Origin: Thermotoga sp. KOL6 | GTDB lineage: Bacteria > Thermotogota > Thermotogae > Thermotogales > Thermotogaceae | DNA: 64,000 bases | Direction of reading: 5' to 3' | NCBI RefSeq assembly: GCF_002866025.1 | Contig: NZ_LNDE01000004.1 | Coordinates: forward strand, 1 to 64,000 | Part shown: positions 61,944 through 64,000 of the stretch, piece after piece | How positions within the stretch are numbered: the stretch's first letter is position 1 | Layout: each line of letters begins with the position of its first letter | Translations under genes and position numbers: made by a program | The notes under the pieces: generated by a model | Database searches by the model: none | Seen by the model: only the letters and a program-made list of their open reading frames with translations | What the model was told of the DNA's origin: nothing

Positions 61944-63305
61944 GTGGAAGATCCTGTTAGTAGTGTGTTGACTTTGGGGCTGGAAGGATTGTTGTTAGCG
62001 TTGCTGATTTATTTGTCTAATTTCTTCTCTTCTTCCGAAACTGCGCTGACATTGATGAGTAAGATTAAGATCAAAGAGTTCTTGGAGAAAAAAGAAGGAG
62101 ATACTGAAAGAGAGAGCTACATTCACCTTTTTAATAAGTATCTTACTACAATTTTGATAAGTAACAACCTTGTCAATCTTTTCGCCTCATCTATCTCCAC
62201 CCTCATCTTTTTGAATCTCCTCAGAAATTTGAGTGAAGAATTTGTGGCGATTGTTTCCACCCTCTTTATCACAACCATTTTGCTCATATTCGGTGAGATC
62301 ACACCGAAAGTCATGGCGAGAGCAGAGCCTGAAAGAATCTTCCGTAGATCCATAGGTGTAATCAGATTCCTAACGAAAATTTTTGATCCTGTTGGAAAAA
62401 TCTTGGTGAAAATGTCTGACGGCATAATTTCTTTGAGACACGGCAAAAAGATTTCTGAAGATCTCTTTATTACTGAAGAGGATATTGTGTCCATTGTTCA
62501 GGTCGGTGGCGAAATGGGAGTCATAGAGCAAGAAGAGGAAAGAATTGTCAAACGAGCTTTTGAGATGAAACAGATAGCTGTGAAAGAGATTATGACACCG
62601 AGAGTAGATATAGTAGCCATAGAAGAGAATCAAACGATAAAAGAATTGATAGAGTTGATAGAAGATGAAGGATATTCGCGAATTCCGGTGTACAGAGAAA
62701 CGATTGACAACATCGTGGGAGTGTGTTATGCCAAGGATGTCCTCTCAATCTTGGCAGAAAAGAATTACGAAGAAGTGAAAAACATGAAAGTGAAGGAGAT
62801 AATGAGAGAAGCTCTTTATGTTCCCGAAACTATGAGTATAGACGAACTCTTGAAGATTCTCAAGTCTAAAAAAATTCATATAGCGATTGTAGTTGACGAG
62901 TATGGAGGAACGGCAGGGCTTGTTACGCTTGAAGATATAATAGAGGAACTTTTTGGAGATATTATGGACGAATACGATTACGACGAGGTTTCAGGAATAA
63001 AAAAGATTGCTGATAGGACTTATATCGTCGATGGAAGCACTCCAATAAACGATTTAGAAATAGAACTTCGTGTTCAGTTCCCAGAAACGGAATACGAAAC
63101 GATAGCAGGGTATCTCCTCGAGTATTTCAAAAGAATTCCCAATGTCGGAGAGGAAGCCGTCATAGGAAATCTTTATTTTAAAGTGTTGGCTGTCGGTAAG
63201 AATAGGATAGAGAAAATCATGATAAAAGTTTTGGAGGGTGAAGAGAGTGGATCCGAAAAAACTGGTGAAGATAGCACTGGAGGTTCGGGAGAAAGCGTAC
63301 GCTAG
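61944..63305 (+). CDS. CNNM/HlyC-CorC family membrane protein with CBS domains
   Basis: 453 residues. An N-terminal DUF21/CNNM membrane domain of four helices (about 10-180, with SNFFSSSETALTLMSK and FGEITPKVMARAEPERI), a CBS pair (about 205-330, with MTPRVDIVAIEENQTIKELI and VVDEYGGTAGLVTLEDI), and a C-terminal CorC_HlyC domain (about 345-430). Members are linked to magnesium and cobalt export. GTG 61944 is eight bases after GGGGGTGA. The last 59 bases overlap the cdd gene. Confidence 0.93.
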   Translation: MEDPVSSVLTLGLEGLLLALLIYLSNFFSSSETALTLMSKIKIKEFLEKKEGDTERESYIHLFNKYLTTILISNNLVNLFASSISTLIFLNLLRNLSEEFVAIVSTLFITTILLIFGEITPKVMARAEPERIFRRSIGVIRFLTKIFDPVGKILVKMSDGIISLRHGKKISEDLFITEEDIVSIVQVGGEMGVIEQEEERIVKRAFEMKQIAVKEIMTPRVDIVAIEENQTIKELIELIEDEGYSRIPVYRETIDNIVGVCYAKDVLSILAEKNYEEVKNMKVKEIMREALYVPETMSIDELLKILKSKKIHIAIVVDEYGGTAGLVTLEDIIEELFGDIMDEYDYDEVSGIKKIADRTYIVDGSTPINDLEIELRVQFPETEYETIAGYLLEYFKRIPNVGEEAVIGNLYFKVLAVGKNRIEKIMIKVLEGEESGSEKTGEDSTGGSGESVR

Positions 63306-63642
63306 ATATTCTGGATTCAGAGTAGGAGCCGCTCTGCTCACAAAGAGTGGACGTGTGTTCACGGGGGTCAATGTGGAAAACGCATCTTATGGATTGACCG
63401 TGTGTGCAGAAAGAGTTGCTGTGTTCAAAGCTATTTCCGAAGGGGAGAGGGAATTCGTCGCTATCGCTATCGCTTCTGATTCTTCTGAAAAGACGGTACC
63501 TTGTGGGGCATGTAGACAGGTGCTCTACGAATTCTGTGAAGATCTTGATGTTATAATGGCGGATCGCGAGGGAAATTATGAAATCGTCAAATTGAGAGAT
63601 CTCTTCCCCAGAGGATTCAAATTAGGAGGTGAAGAACATTAA
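63247..63642 (+). CDS. cdd: Cytidine deaminase
   Basis: 131 residues, the usual length. It deaminates cytidine and deoxycytidine for pyrimidine salvage. Zinc and catalytic motifs: [12 protein letters not shown] near residue 50 (Cys and Glu) and [12 protein letters not shown] near 84 (two Cys). [26 protein letters not shown] matches the family. GGAGGGTGA lies six bases before GTG 63247; GTG 63238 is also in frame but sits inside that site. Confidence 0.95.
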   Translation: MDPKKLVKIALEVREKAYARYSGFRVGAALLTKSGRVFTGVNVENASYGLTVCAERVAVFKAISEGEREFVAIAIASDSSEKTVPCGACRQVLYEFCEDLDVIMADREGNYEIVKLRDLFPRGFKLGGEEH

Positions 63643-64000
63643 ATCCGGATTCGTTGCGCTGGCAGGAAAGCCGAACGTAGGGAAATCCACGTTTATAAAC
63701 GCTGTTTTTGGTAGAAAAGTTGTGATTGTTTCCGATAAACCTCAAACAACGAGGAACAGAATAAACTGCATTTATACTGATAAGGACAGCCAGATAATCT
63801 TTGTTGACACTCCTGGTATTCACAAGCCACTTCATAGATTGGGAGAATACATGGTAAAAGCAGCCGTTCAAGCACTTAAAGGCGTAGATTTGATACTGTT
63901 CATGCTCGACGCTGCCGACGGATTTACAAAGACAGATGAACATGTTGCAAAAATAGTTAACGAAGCAGGAACGAAAACCATCTTGGTGGTGAACAAGATA
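63638..64000 (+). CDS. era: GTPase Era, 5' part (runs off the window)
   Basis: 121 codons are visible. Era binds 16S rRNA and assists assembly of the small ribosomal subunit. G1 is [11 protein letters not shown]2 includes TTRNR, G3 is VDTPGIHKP and the window ends in G4 NKI(D). In frame, the only canonical start is GTG 63629, which is part of the ribosome binding site AGGAGGTGA. ATT 63638 follows that site by five bases, overlaps the cdd stop codon and gives the usual short lead before [10 protein letters not shown] annotate ATT as the more likely start. Confidence 0.88.
   Translation, partial: MKSGFVALAGKPNVGKSTFINAVFGRKVVIVSDKPQTTRNRINCIYTDKDSQIIFVDTPGIHKPLHRLGEYMVKAAVQALKGVDLILFMLDAADGFTKTDEHVAKIVNEAGTKTILVVNKI

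Noticed and set aside
1..64000. Insertion sequences, prophage, integrase or CRISPR
   Set aside because: No transposase, integrase, phage gene or regularly spaced repeat was seen on either strand, so the mechanism by which the sugar island arrived cannot be read here.

Overview
The window is a stretch of bacterial chromosome from the genus Thermotoga, closely related to T. maritima and T. neapolitana but, judging by the protein sequences, not identical to T. maritima. The evidence is gene content and order: pyrG / PHP / glycosyl-1-phosphate transferase / O-antigen ligase / peroxiredoxin, a chitobiose operon, pheST, gyrB-ftsA-ftsZ-pilB-rodA, and rlmH-cdd-era. From memory this follows the TM0803-TM0847 segment of T. 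maritima MSB8. Genes are packed with many 4-bp overlaps, ribosome binding sites are strong (GGAGGTGAT type), and GTG and TTG starts are common. No insertion sequence, prophage or CRISPR array was seen.

Layout. (1) 137-6551: CTP synthase, a PHP phosphoesterase and two envelope-polysaccharide genes, closed by a terminator. (2) 6738-7385: a Prx6-type peroxiredoxin. (3) About 7441-21100: an accessory sugar region that, as far as I recall, is absent between these neighbours in T. maritima. It holds two complete RbsABC-type transport loci that end tail to tail on one shared terminator. The left locus (LacI regulator, PIG-L deacetylase, Gfo/Idh dehydrogenase, ABC transporter, TIM-barrel isomerase) has no assigned substrate. 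The right locus is a ribose operon (rbsK-rbsR-rbsD-rbsA-rbsC-rbsB). Decayed gene fragments lie at both edges, and LacI-type operators can be read in front of both loci. (4) 21183-28822: a chito-oligosaccharide / N-acetylglucosamine operon under a ROK regulator, with a clear promoter and a 19-bp palindromic operator. (5) 28815-34127: a MATE exporter diverging from a MarR regulator with an MMPL exporter, around a perfect inverted repeat, then a DUF438-hemerythrin-PAS protein. (6) 34166-41007: tRNA-Leu(CAG), a WecG/TagA glycosyltransferase, a uracil permease, an iron alcohol dehydrogenase, tRNA-Ser(CGA) and pheST. (7) 41022-44114: a TetR regulator and two radical SAM proteins. (8) 44240-50801: a small unlisted protein, a degenerate ABC ATPase, a PfkB kinase, a CBS protein, MtaB, a class IV aminotransferase, a DUF721 protein and gyrB. 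(9) 50804-57667: a small membrane-anchored protein, ftsA, ftsZ, a PilB-type ATPase, an unknown membrane protein and a rodA/ftsW gene. (10) 57717-64000: a lipoprotein, a PEGA protein, a response regulator, glutamate formiminotransferase, rlmH, a CNNM/HlyC protein, cdd and the start of era.

The sugar genes form three uptake-plus-catabolism modules, each with its own local repressor and predicted operator. The right-hand half is mostly housekeeping: translation, DNA topology, division and envelope growth. The points most worth a second look are the unassigned sugar locus and its decayed borders; the predicted operators; two genes (rodA and era) whose best-placed start codon is ATT; the ABC ATPase that has lost its catalytic residues; and a response regulator whose output domain looks like a GGDEF domain without its motif.
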